This document shows positions 7,924 to 16,010 of a stretch of DNA of 50,385 nucleotides, in pieces. The translations under genes and the position numbers were made by a program. Each line of letters begins with the position of its first letter. Position 1 is the first letter of the stretch. The notes below the pieces were generated by a model. It ran no database searches. It saw only the letters and a program-made list of their open reading frames with translations, and was not told where the DNA came from. The stretch comes from Gemmataceae bacterium (GTDB taxonomy: Bacteria > Planctomycetota > Planctomycetia > Gemmatales > Gemmataceae), in assembly GCA_019636445.1 (NCBI GenBank), contig JAHBXO010000039.1, forward strand, positions 1 to 50,385, given 5' to 3'.

Positions 7924-8454
7924 TCAAGCGAAAAGTCGGTCAGGCGGGTTCGCCAGCAGCAGTTCGCGCCCGCGCCGCACGCTTGGGAAGGCGAGTTCGG
8001 CCGGGTCGAGGTCGTCGAGCCGGCGCCACTCGAACGAAGCCGTGCCGTCGCCGGCATGGGCCGCGTCGGGGTCCACGGCGTCGGCGTGGAACATGAAATC
8101 GCAGACGGGATACGTCACGCCCTTGTAGGGGTATTCATTGGTCAGCGAACAGACGTACCGCAGGTTTGTCAGTTCGACGCCGACCTCTTCGAAGACTTCC
8201 CGCCTTACCGCAACCTCGGCCGTCTCGCCGATGTCGACAAAGCCGCCGGGCACGGTGAGCAGCCCTTTCCCGGGATCGCGTGCGCGGCGAACGAACAGGT
8301 ATCGCCCGTCGGCGCGGCGCACGAACGATGCGGCTCCGATGGCGGGGTTGAAGTAGAGCGTGAACCCGCAGCCGCAGGCGAGCGGCACCGTGCCGGGCCG
8401 TTCCAGTGCCGCACTGCAGCGGGGGCAATGACGGAAGAGTTTGGAGGGGAACAT
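7924..8454 (-). CDS. NUDIX hydrolase with N-terminal zinc ribbon
   Basis: 176 residues from the ATG at 8454. The N-terminus HCPRCSAAL...CGCG supplies four cysteines (C10, C13, C28, C30) for a zinc ribbon, as in NADH pyrophosphatase (NudC)-like and related NUDIX proteins. The NUDIX box is complete: G71-x5-E77-x7-R85-E86-V-x-E89-E90-x-G92 in GGFVDIGETAEVAVRREVFE. The fold therefore binds Mg2+ and hydrolyses a nucleoside diphosphate linked to another moiety. The length is that of a single-domain enzyme, shorter than NudC, so NADH specificity cannot be claimed. It is cytoplasmic. It is divergent from the cytochrome/DUF1549 gene at 8518, with 63 bp between them. A much longer frame extends upstream to 10866, antisense to that gene, and is not coding. 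Confidence 0.9.
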   Translation of the reverse strand: MFPSKLFRHCPRCSAALERPGTVPLACGCGFTLYFNPAIGAASFVRRADGRYLFVRRARDPGKGLLTVPGGFVDIGETAEVAVRREVFEEVGVELTNLRYVCSLTNEYPYKGVTYPVCDFMFHADAVDPDAAHAGDGTASFEWRRLDDLDPAELAFPSVRRGRELLLANPPDRLFA

Positions 8455-8517
8455 GGGAGCAGGATACGAACCGAACGGTTCGATAAGATGACCTGACCTT
8501 CCCGTGGAACAATTCCG

Positions 8518-11500
8518 ATGTCTCGGTTCATCGCACTTCTTGTCCTCGCGGTCATTCCGCTCGTCGCGTACGCCGACGGAGACCCGAACGCGATCAGCTT
8601 CGAGAAGCACGTCCTCCCGATTCTCAAGGAGAGCTGCCATCGCTGCCACGATGCGAAGAAGGGCACGGCCGACTTCCGCATCGACGTGCGCAGCCGGGCG
8701 AAACAGGGGGGCGAATCGAAGAAGGCCGGCATCGTGCCGGGGAAGGCGGCCGAGAGCGAACTGTTTCGGCGCATCGCGAGCACGGACGACGAAACGGTGA
8801 TGCCGCCGAAGAAGCCGTTGGCGAAAGAGAAGATCGAGATCATCAAGAAGTGGATCGACGGGGGCGCCGTCTGGCCCGATTCGTTGGCAAACGAGACGAG
8901 CGCGAAGCACTGGGCGTTTGAGAGTCCGAAACGGCCGGCCGTTCCCAAGAACGCGTCGCATCCCATCGATGCATTCGTACTCGCGAAGTTGGCGACGGAA
9001 GGGTTGAAGCCTTCGCCGGCGGCGGACAAAGCGACGCTGATCCGCCGCTTGTATCTCGACCTCGTCGGCCTGCCGCCGACGCCGAAGCAGGTGGACGCGT
9101 TCCTCTCCGACGCGTCGCCGAACGCCTACGCGAAGGTCGTGGATGAGTTGCTCGCGTCGCCACATTATGGTGAGCGCTGGGGCCGGCTCTGGCTGGACGC
9201 GGCCCGCTACGCCGACAGCGACGGCTACGAGAAGGACAAGCCGCGATTCGTCCACTTCTACCGCGACTACGTCATCAACGCCTTCAACAAGGATCTGCCT
9301 TACAACCAGTTCCTGCTCGAACAGCTCGCCGGCGATCTGCTCCCGAACGCGACGCAGGACCAGATCGTCGCGACCGGCTTCCTGCGGAACAGCATGATCA
9401 ACGAGGAGGGCGGCATCGACCCCGAGCAGTTCCGCATGGAGGCGATGTTCGATCGCATGGACGCCGTCGGAAAAGGAATGCTCGGCCTGACGATCCAATG
9501 CGCCCAGTGCCACACGCACAAGTACGATCCGCTGACGCAGGCGGAGTACTACAAGCTCTTCGCGTACCTGAACAACTCGCACGAAGCGAACGTGACGGTC
9601 TACACGCCCGACGAGCAGATGAAGCGCAGCGAGATCTTCCAGAAGATCAAGCAGATCGAAGCGGACCTGAAGCACAAGACGCCGGACTGGGAGAAGAAGC
9701 TGGCCGCGTGGAAGGCGAAGCTGGCCCGGCCGGCGTGGGATGTGATCCGACCGAGTCTCGACACCAGCGGCGGACAGAAGCACACGCTGCTTGCCGACGG
9801 ATCGATCTTCGCCAGCGGCTACGCACCGACGCAGCACACCACCGACTTTTCCGGCCCAACGAAGTTGAAGACGCTCACGGCGGCTCGCCTTGAACTGCTG
9901 AACGACCCGAACCTGCCGCGCGGCGGGCCGGGGCGATCCATCTTCGGCCTGTTCGCCCTCACCGAGTTCAAGCTCGAAGTGAACGGCAAGGCCGTGAAGA
10001 TCGCCTCCGCCACGGCCGATGCGAACGGGGCCGAGAAGCCGCTCGACCCGATCTTCGACAACCGCTCGAAACGGAACCGGATCACCGGGCCGATCGCCTT
10101 CGCCATCGACGGGAACAACGACACGGCCTGGTCGCCGGACATCGGCGGTGGGCGCAGCAACGTCCCCCGAAACGCGGTCTTCGTCTTCGAGAAGCCGGTC
10201 GACCTGCCGGAGAACGCAAAGATCACCATCCGGCTCGTGCAGAACCACGGCGGTTGGAACAGCGACGACAACCAGAACAACAACCTCGGCCGCTTCCGCC
10301 TGAGCGTGACCGACGCGCCGAACCCGACCGCCGATCCGCTCTACGGCACCGCCAACGACTTTTCGGTGTTTCGATCGACCGTGCCGGAGTGGAAGGACGC
10401 GAACGCGAAGATCGAAGCGATCTGGAAGGAGCACCCGGCCGGTACGTCGCAACTGGTTTACACCGAGCGGACCGAAGAACGACCGACGTTCGTCCTGAAG
10501 CGCGGCGACTTCCTCAAGCCCGGTGAGAAGACCTCGATCGGATTGCCGACGTTCCTGAACGCCCCCGCCGCCGACCTGCCGCCGAATCGGGTCGGCCTCG
10601 CGAAGTGGATGACGGATCGGAACGCTCCGACGACGGCGCGCGCCTTCGTCAACCGCGTCTGGCAAGCCTACTTCGGCACCGGCATCGTCGCCACGCCGGA
10701 GGACTTCGGCAAAATGGCCGACCCGCCCAGCCATCCCGAGCTGTTGGATTGGCTCGCCGTCGAATTCATGCAACCCACTATCACCGGGGCGAAGCCCACG
10801 GACGACCGTCCGTGGGCAGTCAAGCGCCTTCACAAGCTGATCGTGACGTCGGCCACCTATCAGCAAACGTCGAAGGTCTCCCCCGAACTCGCCGCGAAGG
10901 ATCCGGCGAACCGGCTGCTGGCGCGCGGGCCCCGCTTCCGCGTCGACGGCGAACTGGTCCGCGACATCGCCCTCTCCGTCAGCGGCCTGCTGAACCCGAA
11001 GGTCGGCGGGCCGAGCGTCTATCCGCCAATCCCGCAGTTCCTCACGCAGCCGCCGGCGAGCTACGGCCCGAAGGTCTGGCCCGAAAGCGTCGGCCCCGAC
11101 CGCTACCGCCGCAGCCTGTACGTCTTCCGCTTCCGCAGCATCCCGTACCCGGCCCTGCAGGCGTTCGACTCGCCGACCGGGGACTTCGCCTGCGTGAAGC
11201 GCTCGCGCTCGAACACGCCGATCCAGGCGCTTACAGCCATGAACGAGCCGATCTTCGTCGAGGCTTCCCAGGCGTTCGGCCTGCGCATCCTGAAGGACGG
11301 CGGCGAGACCGACCGCGAACGGATCGCCTTCGCCTTCCGGCTCTGCACGGCACGCTCACCGAGCGAAGCCGAGACGGCGATCCTGCTGGACTTGCTGACG
11401 AAAAACGTGGCGAAGTATTCCGATCCGAAGGCCGACCCGTGGGCGGTGGCGGTGTCGAAGCCGGAAGACGCCCGCAAGCTGCCGAACGGCGCGACCCCGG

Positions 11501-11571
11501 CGCAACTGGCCGCGTGGGTGACGGTGGGGCGGGTACTGTTGAACCTCGACGAGACGATGACGAAGGAGTAA
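8518..11571 (+). CDS. large exported cytochrome c / DUF1549 / DUF1553 protein
   Basis: 1017 residues from the ATG at 8518, with signal peptide MSRFIALLVLAVIPLVAYAD. An N-terminal planctomycete cytochrome c domain (PSCyt1 type) holds C40-x2-C43-H44 in LKESCHRCHDAKKG and the VMPPKKPL block that usually carries the Met ligand. DUF1549 follows (FVLAKLATEGLKPSP, LIRRLYLDLVGLPPTP, ERWGRLWLDAARYADS) with a second haem-type motif, C328-AQ-C-H332. A middle insert of about 250 residues is beta-rich and looks like a carbohydrate-binding module. DUF1553 ends the protein (NRVWQAYFGTGIV, HPELLDWLAVEF, ALTAMNEPIF). Two c-type haems suggest electron transfer linked to whatever the DUF domains bind. It lies alone on the plus strand, with no DUF1501 gene directly downstream, unlike most family members. 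Confidence 0.92.
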   Translation: MSRFIALLVLAVIPLVAYADGDPNAISFEKHVLPILKESCHRCHDAKKGTADFRIDVRSRAKQGGESKKAGIVPGKAAESELFRRIASTDDETVMPPKKPLAKEKIEIIKKWIDGGAVWPDSLANETSAKHWAFESPKRPAVPKNASHPIDAFVLAKLATEGLKPSPAADKATLIRRLYLDLVGLPPTPKQVDAFLSDASPNAYAKVVDELLASPHYGERWGRLWLDAARYADSDGYEKDKPRFVHFYRDYVINAFNKDLPYNQFLLEQLAGDLLPNATQDQIVATGFLRNSMINEEGGIDPEQFRMEAMFDRMDAVGKGMLGLTIQCAQCHTHKYDPLTQAEYYKLFAYLNNSHEANVTVYTPDEQMKRSEIFQKIKQIEADLKHKTPDWEKKLAAWKAKLARPAWDVIRPSLDTSGGQKHTLLADGSIFASGYAPTQHTTDFSGPTKLKTLTAARLELLNDPNLPRGGPGRSIFGLFALTEFKLEVNGKAVKIASATADANGAEKPLDPIFDNRSKRNRITGPIAFAIDGNNDTAWSPDIGGGRSNVPRNAVFVFEKPVDLPENAKITIRLVQNHGGWNSDDNQNNNLGRFRLSVTDAPNPTADPLYGTANDFSVFRSTVPEWKDANAKIEAIWKEHPAGTSQLVYTERTEERPTFVLKRGDFLKPGEKTSIGLPTFLNAPAADLPPNRVGLAKWMTDRNAPTTARAFVNRVWQAYFGTGIVATPEDFGKMADPPSHPELLDWLAVEFMQPTITGAKPTDDRPWAVKRLHKLIVTSATYQQTSKVSPELAAKDPANRLLARGPRFRVDGELVRDIALSVSGLLNPKVGGPSVYPPIPQFLTQPPASYGPKVWPESVGPDRYRRSLYVFRFRSIPYPALQAFDSPTGDFACVKRSRSNTPIQALTAMNEPIFVEASQAFGLRILKDGGETDRERIAFAFRLCTARSPSEAETAILLDLLTKNVAKYSDPKADPWAVAVSKPEDARKLPNGATPAQLAAWVTVGRVLLNLDETMTKE

Positions 11572-11635
11572 GCCCCGATTGCGGGCGGCGCACCGGTCGG
11601 CTACCATTCAACGGCATGGTCGGAGGACAAAACCC

Positions 11636-11896
11636 ATGAATGCGACGCTCGAAGCCGAGATTCCCGTGGACTTGCTCGAACGCGTGCTGGCGCTGCCCGA
11701 CGGCGCGAAGCGCAGGCTCGCCGATCTTCTGACGCAGTCCGTCGACGCGCCGGACGACCTCGAGTTGTATCGCAAGGAGATCCAGGCTCTGATCGCCGAT
11801 CGCGTCGAAGGGTTCCTGAGCAGACGATACAAGACGGTGGACGCGAAGGAATCGGCCGAGCGAGTCCGCGCCAAATTGCTCGAGGAGTACCCTTAG
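11636..11896 (+). CDS. putative antitoxin of a ParE-type toxin-antitoxin pair
   Basis: 86 residues from the ATG at 11636, which has a good CGGAGGA Shine-Dalgarno. The frame is open from 11579, but this ATG is the only well-placed start. The protein is charged and helical (LLERVLALPDGAKRRLADLL, DLELYRKEIQALIADRVEGF), with a C-terminal helix rich in Lys and Glu. The size and layout match addiction-module antitoxins encoded just before RelE/ParE toxins. Its stop (TAG, 11894-11896) overlaps the GTG start of the next gene by one base, so the two are translationally coupled. The antitoxin family cannot be named with certainty; the assignment rests mainly on size and neighbour. It presumably binds and neutralises the downstream toxin and may autoregulate the pair. 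Confidence 0.7.
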   Translation: MNATLEAEIPVDLLERVLALPDGAKRRLADLLTQSVDAPDDLELYRKEIQALIADRVEGFLSRRYKTVDAKESAERVRAKLLEEYP

Positions 11897-12210
11897 TGAA
11901 GGTTCACGCACTCGATGCCGTGGAAGACGATCTTCACCGCGCCGCTAGGTATTATGAAGCCGAACGATCGGGATGGGGCTGCCTCTTCGTGGACTCCTAC
12001 CTTCGCATCCTTGAAACGGTCGAACGTTTTCCCCAATTCTACTCGTTGGTCGATGACGGCGTTCCGAATTTGGAAATCCGAAACGCGATCTTCGACCGCT
12101 TCGATTACCGCGCCATCTACATCGTCCGACCCGCCGAAGCCGTGATCCTGACCGTCACCCATTCCCGTCGCCGTCCCCGCCACTGGCACGATCGACTCGA
12201 CTTGGCTTAA
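11896..12210 (+). CDS. ParE/RelE superfamily toxin
   Basis: 104 residues from the GTG at 11896, preceded by CGAGGAG with eight bases of spacing and overlapping the antitoxin stop. The sequence has the ParE/RelE layout: an N-terminal strand and helix pair (MKVHALDAVEDDLHRAARYY), a second helix (FVDSYLRILETVERFPQFYS), then strands with conserved basic residues (NAIFDRFDYRAIYIVR, VILTVTHSRRRPRHW). The helical hairpin followed by a compact strand sheet and a terminal HxRxxPxxW motif is typical of plasmid-stabilisation ParE proteins. Such toxins block DNA gyrase or cleave mRNA; which one applies here is not decidable from the sequence. The frame is intact, so the toxin is probably functional. Confidence 0.85.
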   Translation: MKVHALDAVEDDLHRAARYYEAERSGWGCLFVDSYLRILETVERFPQFYSLVDDGVPNLEIRNAIFDRFDYRAIYIVRPAEAVILTVTHSRRRPRHWHDRLDLA

Positions 12211-12271
12211 TCCGACCGTCCCTCTGACAGCCCCCTAACGTACCCGACTGATCGCACGATTCCTTTTGCTC

Positions 12272-12299
12272 TTGACTTAAACCTTAGAATGACGATAAA
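12272..12299 (+). promoter_or_regulatory. candidate sigma70-type promoter of cysH
   Basis: TTGACT (12272-12277, five of six consensus bases) and GATAAA (12294-12299, four of six) are separated by 16 bases. They lie 29 bases before the cysH ATG in an AT-rich patch unusual for this region. A Shine-Dalgarno AGAGGA follows at 12312-12317. The AT-rich spacer would be a natural place for the nearby Rrf2 regulator to bind, but no operator was confirmed. Confidence 0.45.
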
Positions 12300-12327
12300 G
12301 ATTATCCGGTAAGAGGAAGCACGAGCG

Positions 12328-13062
12328 ATGACGGCGGAACGAATGTCCGATGCCGCGATCCTCGCGGCCGCGCGGGATCTCGCGGCGGCGTCGCCCCAAG
12401 ATGTTCTCCGCTGGGCGGTTCGGGAATTCCACCCGCGCCTGCTCATGGCCACTGCGTTCGGCGCGGAGGGTTGCTGCATCCTGCACATGCTCGCCGAGAT
12501 CGAACCGGCCGTCACGGTCATCAACCTCGATACCGGTTATCAGTTCCCGGAGACGCTCGAGCTTCGCGAACGGATCAAGGTTCGTTATGGCATCGAAGTG
12601 ATCTACATTCGGCCGGAACTGACCGTGGCGGAATACGAAGCCGAGCACGGCGGACCGCTCTACTCGCACCGGCCGGACCAGTGCTGCCACGATCGCAAGG
12701 TTTTGCCATTGCGGAAGGCCATGGCGGATTACGATCCGCGATCGTGGATCTCGGCGATTCGCAAGGATCAGACCGAGAACCGCGCGTCGAACGCGAGCGT
12801 GGTGCAATGGGATGCCAAGTTCAACGTGGTGAAAGTGAATCCCCTGCTGAACTGGACGAAGAAAGACGTATGGGGCTTCATCCACAAGCACGACGTACCC
12901 TACAACCCGCTTCACGACCAGGACTACCCCAGCATCGGTTGCTGGCCGTGTACGCGGGCCGTGCAACCGGGCGAGGACGACCGCGCGGGTCGCTGGGCCG
13001 GGAAAGTCAAGAAGGAGTGCGGCCTTCACGTGATTGAGGTGAAGGACGGGGAGGGGATTTGA
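12328..13062 (+). CDS. cysH: Fe-S type adenylyl-sulfate (APS/PAPS) reductase
   Basis: 244 residues from the ATG at 12328 (AGAGGA at 12312). An ATG at 12343 is an alternative. The enzyme reduces adenylyl sulfate (or PAPS) to sulfite with thioredoxin in assimilatory sulfate reduction. The cysteines for a [4Fe-4S] cluster are present: C119-C120 in PDQCCHDRK and C205-x2-C208 in IGCWPCTR. That signature marks the APS-using class over the E. coli PAPS enzyme, which lacks it. The catalytic cysteine C231 is in the conserved KKECGLH motif. The PP-loop-like nucleotide region includes MATAFGAEGCC and INLDTGYQFPET. It is cytoplasmic. An Rrf2-type regulator follows after a palindromic repeat, so the pair may be a regulator and its target. 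No other sulfate-assimilation genes are in the window. Confidence 0.93.
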   Translation: MTAERMSDAAILAAARDLAAASPQDVLRWAVREFHPRLLMATAFGAEGCCILHMLAEIEPAVTVINLDTGYQFPETLELRERIKVRYGIEVIYIRPELTVAEYEAEHGGPLYSHRPDQCCHDRKVLPLRKAMADYDPRSWISAIRKDQTENRASNASVVQWDAKFNVVKVNPLLNWTKKDVWGFIHKHDVPYNPLHDQDYPSIGCWPCTRAVQPGEDDRAGRWAGKVKKECGLHVIEVKDGEGI

Positions 13063-13072
13063 GTCGGAAAAC

Positions 13073-13161
13073 GAGATCACGAAGCCTCGAAAATACGAAA
13101 TCCCGATTTTGAACGACTGGATTTCATTCGTGTTTTCCAGCTTTCGGGGTTTTGTGATCTC
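13073..13161. repeat. imperfect inverted repeat between cysH and the Rrf2 gene
   Basis: The left arm (13073-13103, starting GAGATCACGAAGCCTCGAAA) and right arm (13119-13161, ending GGGGTTTTGTGATCTC) pair over most of their length; the right arm carries about a dozen extra bases near AGCTGG. It begins 11 bases after the cysH stop and ends 21 bases before the Rrf2 ATG. It resembles the other word-like palindromes in style but shares no long sequence with them. It may end the cysH transcript. Confidence 0.75.
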
Positions 13162-13182
13162 CATGTGATTTCGGAAACGACC

Positions 13183-13620
13183 ATGCAATTTTCCGCGAAG
13201 GCCGAGTACGCGTGTCTGGCGATGCTGGAGTTGGCGATCCGGCACGGCGACGCGCGCCCCGTACGACTCGTGGACATCACCGAGGCGCACGGCATTCCGC
13301 AGCGATTCCTCGTGCAGATCCTGTTGCAACTCAAGGGCGCCGGTCTGGTCAGCAGCACGCGCGGCGCCGCCGGGGGATATCACCTGGGTCGATCGCCAGA
13401 AGACATTTCCCTCGCCGACATTCTCGACGTGATCGACCGCGCCGAACCGACGGCGAACGGCAACCGCCCCACTGGCCGCACCGACGGCACCGCCTCGCCG
13501 ATGGCGCTGGCACTCAAGGACGTCTGGAAGACCATCCAGCAGAGCCGACAGGAAATCCTGCAAAAGACCAAACTGGCCGCCCTCGCCCAGGCGGGGCAGG
13601 GTTTGCAGTACGTGATCTGA
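13183..13620 (+). CDS. Rrf2 family transcriptional regulator
   Basis: 145 residues from the ATG at 13183; an in-frame GTG at 13165 is possible. The N-terminal winged helix-turn-helix is characteristic: MQFSAKAEYACLAMLELA, VDITEAHGIPQRFLVQILLQ as the recognition region, and STRGAAGGYHLGRSPEDISL for the wing. The family controls Fe-S biogenesis (IscR), nitric oxide response (NsrR) and cysteine metabolism (CymR). The only cysteine is C11, so the three-cysteine set that holds an Fe-S cluster in IscR and NsrR is absent. That and the neighbouring cysH favour a CymR-like role, sensing sulfur status through a partner or small molecule, but this is inference. The C-terminal helix (TIQQSRQEILQKTKLAALAQ) is suited to dimerisation. 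It converges with the RdgC-like gene, five bases apart. Confidence 0.9.
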   Translation: MQFSAKAEYACLAMLELAIRHGDARPVRLVDITEAHGIPQRFLVQILLQLKGAGLVSSTRGAAGGYHLGRSPEDISLADILDVIDRAEPTANGNRPTGRTDGTASPMALALKDVWKTIQQSRQEILQKTKLAALAQAGQGLQYVI

Positions 13621-13625
13621 CCGCA

Positions 13626-14798
13626 TCAGCCGGGGCGTCGTTCCTCGCGCGCCAGCCATTTCTGCATCATCGGCAACGTCTTCGACCACTCGTTCGAGTG
13701 CCGCACGCTACCGAACGCATCGTAGAGCAGGTCCACGGTCTCGGCGAGGCTTCGCACCTGATCCGCGCGCGTCTCCAACTTCGCCCGCGCTTCGGTGATA
13801 TCCTCCGGCACGGCCGGCAGCTTCGCCGATCCGACCGCCAGAGTCTCGGCGTGCAATGCGAACTCGTACTGCTCGTCGTGCCGCACGACCGTCAGCCCCG
13901 CCTTGCGCGGCAGCTTGCCCGCCTGCACGGCGCGTTTCGCCTCCGGCAAGCGCGTCGGCCCCTCGTGCGCGATCGTGCCACTGCCCGTCGCCCCGCGCGG
14001 GCACTCGAGCGTCAGCGAACGCGCGATCATCACCGCCGCCTCGGACTTGTCCGCGAGCGTCAGCGTGTCGGACACCATTTCCGTGTGCCACCAGAGCCAG
14101 AGCAGGAATTCATTGCCGAGGAAGTCCCGGCTGGCCTCGTCCGCGATCCAGGCGACATCAGGGGTGGAAAGGTCGGGGATGAACGCCGAGGGCGAGGCGT
14201 CCTCAACGTTGCGCGTGCGGCCGTGGAGTTCCGCCAGGAAGTGCGCCCGCCCACCGGCGGTCATCGCTTCGAGGTCGTGGCCGAACGACTGTTGGAAGAG
14301 GGCGGCGAATCGCTCGACATTCGTGAGCGCGGTGGCACCGAAGTAGACCTCGTTCGTCCGCGCGTCCCAGATCGCCGGGATGCACTTCCGCTTGCGGAAT
14401 CGCCCGTCCTTCGCTTCGGCTTCGAGCCGGTCGCGCGCGGCCTCCTTCGCTTCGCGCTTCTGCCGGGCGCTCGCGAACCCGCTCGGGTTGTTGGCGGCCA
14501 AAGCCTTCAGCTCGACGGCGGCGTACGCCTTCAGCAGGTCGTTCGGGAGCTTGTCGGTGTCGATGCGCAGGTCGAAGGTGAGCGTGTCGTTGACGATGTT
14601 CTTGGCGAGGTCGAACTCGGTGTCGAGAACGTGGTCGCCGGCGGCCCAACCGACTTCGATGCCGTCGGCGGCGGCGAGGCGCGAGCGCCCGGCGGCGCGG
14701 CTGGAGAGTCGATCCAGGTGGTCTTCGTCGAAGTGCCCCGGCCGGGGGCCGTTGACCTTGAAGCGAATGAACGAGACACGGCCGCTGAAGAAGCCCAT
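13626..14798 (-). CDS. RdgC-like recombination-associated protein
   Basis: 390 residues from the ATG at 14798. The sequence opens MGFFSGRVSFIRFKVNG and continues with GIEVGWAAGDHVLDTEFDL, FDLRIDTDKLPNDLLKAY and an Arg/Lys/Glu-rich helix (ARQKREAKEAARDRLEAEAK). This succession resembles the RdgC family, which forms ring-shaped dimers on duplex DNA and restrains RecA. The match is from memory of the family pattern, not a computed alignment, and RdgC is best known in proteobacteria. The length (390) exceeds the usual 300 residues; the extra part is C-terminal and helical (VRSLAETVDLLYDAFGSVRH). There is no signal peptide, so it is cytoplasmic. It is 33 bases downstream of the aldolase-type PLP gene on the same strand and may share a transcript. 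The alternative is a lineage-specific protein of unknown role. Confidence 0.55.
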   Translation of the reverse strand: MGFFSGRVSFIRFKVNGPRPGHFDEDHLDRLSSRAAGRSRLAAADGIEVGWAAGDHVLDTEFDLAKNIVNDTLTFDLRIDTDKLPNDLLKAYAAVELKALAANNPSGFASARQKREAKEAARDRLEAEAKDGRFRKRKCIPAIWDARTNEVYFGATALTNVERFAALFQQSFGHDLEAMTAGGRAHFLAELHGRTRNVEDASPSAFIPDLSTPDVAWIADEASRDFLGNEFLLWLWWHTEMVSDTLTLADKSEAAVMIARSLTLECPRGATGSGTIAHEGPTRLPEAKRAVQAGKLPRKAGLTVVRHDEQYEFALHAETLAVGSAKLPAVPEDITEARAKLETRADQVRSLAETVDLLYDAFGSVRHSNEWSKTLPMMQKWLAREERRPG

Positions 14799-14831
14799 GC
14801 CGACTCCGGATGCCTGGTGGGTGGATCGCGC

Positions 14832-15959
14832 TCAGACGCTGAGGAACCGATCCCGCGCGGCGATGGTCCAACGGCCGACGACACGGTTGTTCTCGGCGAC
14901 GAGGGCCTCGCGGTGCAACGCAACCGTCGGGCAGACGTGCGACGGGATCGCGTAGACGACGTCGCCAGGAACGTACCGATCGGCGCCGTCGGTCTCCACG
15001 ACGAGATGCTCCTCGCTGTGCATCACGATTGTGTAGTCCGGGAAGTCGAGAAGATAGACTCGTTTGGCGAGCGGCGGGTCGGCGGCGACGGACTTGTTGC
15101 CGAGGTCGAGCGTGACGCGGTTGGGCGTCGGCCGGCTGACGACGCGCGTGACGAGCACAGCCGCGGGGACGACGCCGAGGTCGGGGTATTTCGAACCGTA
15201 GCCGAGGTCGTGGAGGACGTACGTGCCGGGGGAACATTCGAGGCCGGGAATGTCGCGGACGCCGGCGTAGCCGGGGAAGCCGGGGGTGCCGCCGCTGATG
15301 ATGCGGGGCACGGGCCGGCCGGCGCGTTCGTGACGGTCCCGCATGGCCAGCACGATGTCGAGGGACGCGCGAGCGACGGCGTGGCGGTCGGCGAGGGCCT
15401 CGGCGTTGTTGTGGCCATCGTAGGCGTGGATGCCGCCGGGCCGCACGCCGGGGCTGGCGGCGATCTTCGCATACAGTTCGTCGGCCGCGGGGCCGGGGAC
15501 GATCCCGGTGCGGTTCATGCCGACGTTCAGGTCGATGAGCACGTCGATGGTCCGGTTCGCGGCGGCGAGCGCCTTGGATAGTTGATCGAGTTGGATCGGG
15601 TGGTCGACGATGGACGAAAACGCCGTGCCGGGGAATTTCTCGATGAGCTTCACGAGCCGCGCGACGTTCGGGCCGATCAGGGCGTAAGAGACAAGCACGT
15701 CCGGCGCGCCGGCGGCGGCGAGCATCTCGGCTTCGGCAATCGTCGCGCATTTGTGCTTGCGGACACCGGCGACGAGTTGCATCTGGACGATCTCGGCCGT
15801 CTTGTGGGTCTTCACGTGCGGCCGAAGGCGATCCGGTCCGCCGGCGGCGTCGATCGCCTTGCGGATGTTCGCGGCGATCAGCGCCGGATGAAACACCAGC
15901 GCCGGGGAAGGGATTTCGGCGACGTTGGCGAGCAGGTATTCGGGCCGGAGAGGATACAT
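14832..15959 (-). CDS. D-threonine aldolase-type PLP enzyme (alanine racemase-like fold)
   Basis: 375 residues from the ATG at 15959, preceded by GGAACC; an open frame reaches 15998. It is a fold-type III PLP protein: the N-terminal barrel begins IPSPALVFHPALIAANIRKA and carries the PLP lysine in RPHVKTHKTAEI, followed by LIDLNVGMNRTGI and the phosphate-binding GGTPGFPGY stretch. The C-terminal beta domain has the metal-type ligands of D-threonine aldolase/D-serine dehydratase (HSEEHLVVE, and IPSHVCPTVALH). The enzyme therefore likely acts on D-threonine, D-serine or another 3-hydroxy-D-amino acid. The exact substrate is not determined. It is cytoplasmic. The D-amino acids of peptidoglycan turnover or the environment are plausible sources. 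Confidence 0.85.
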   Translation of the reverse strand: MYPLRPEYLLANVAEIPSPALVFHPALIAANIRKAIDAAGGPDRLRPHVKTHKTAEIVQMQLVAGVRKHKCATIAEAEMLAAAGAPDVLVSYALIGPNVARLVKLIEKFPGTAFSSIVDHPIQLDQLSKALAAANRTIDVLIDLNVGMNRTGIVPGPAADELYAKIAASPGVRPGGIHAYDGHNNAEALADRHAVARASLDIVLAMRDRHERAGRPVPRIISGGTPGFPGYAGVRDIPGLECSPGTYVLHDLGYGSKYPDLGVVPAAVLVTRVVSRPTPNRVTLDLGNKSVAADPPLAKRVYLLDFPDYTIVMHSEEHLVVETDGADRYVPGDVVYAIPSHVCPTVALHREALVAENNRVVGRWTIAARDRFLSV

Positions 15960-16010
15960 GGCGGTTCCACGAAGAACGACGCCATCAATGTACGGCACGT
16001 CAATCAGAAG

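Noticed and set aside
7924..10866. Open minus-strand frame of 980 codons antisense to the DUF1549/DUF1553 gene
   Set aside because: Only its last 176 residues (NUDIX) show family motifs; the rest is Arg/Val-rich shadow of the plus-strand gene.
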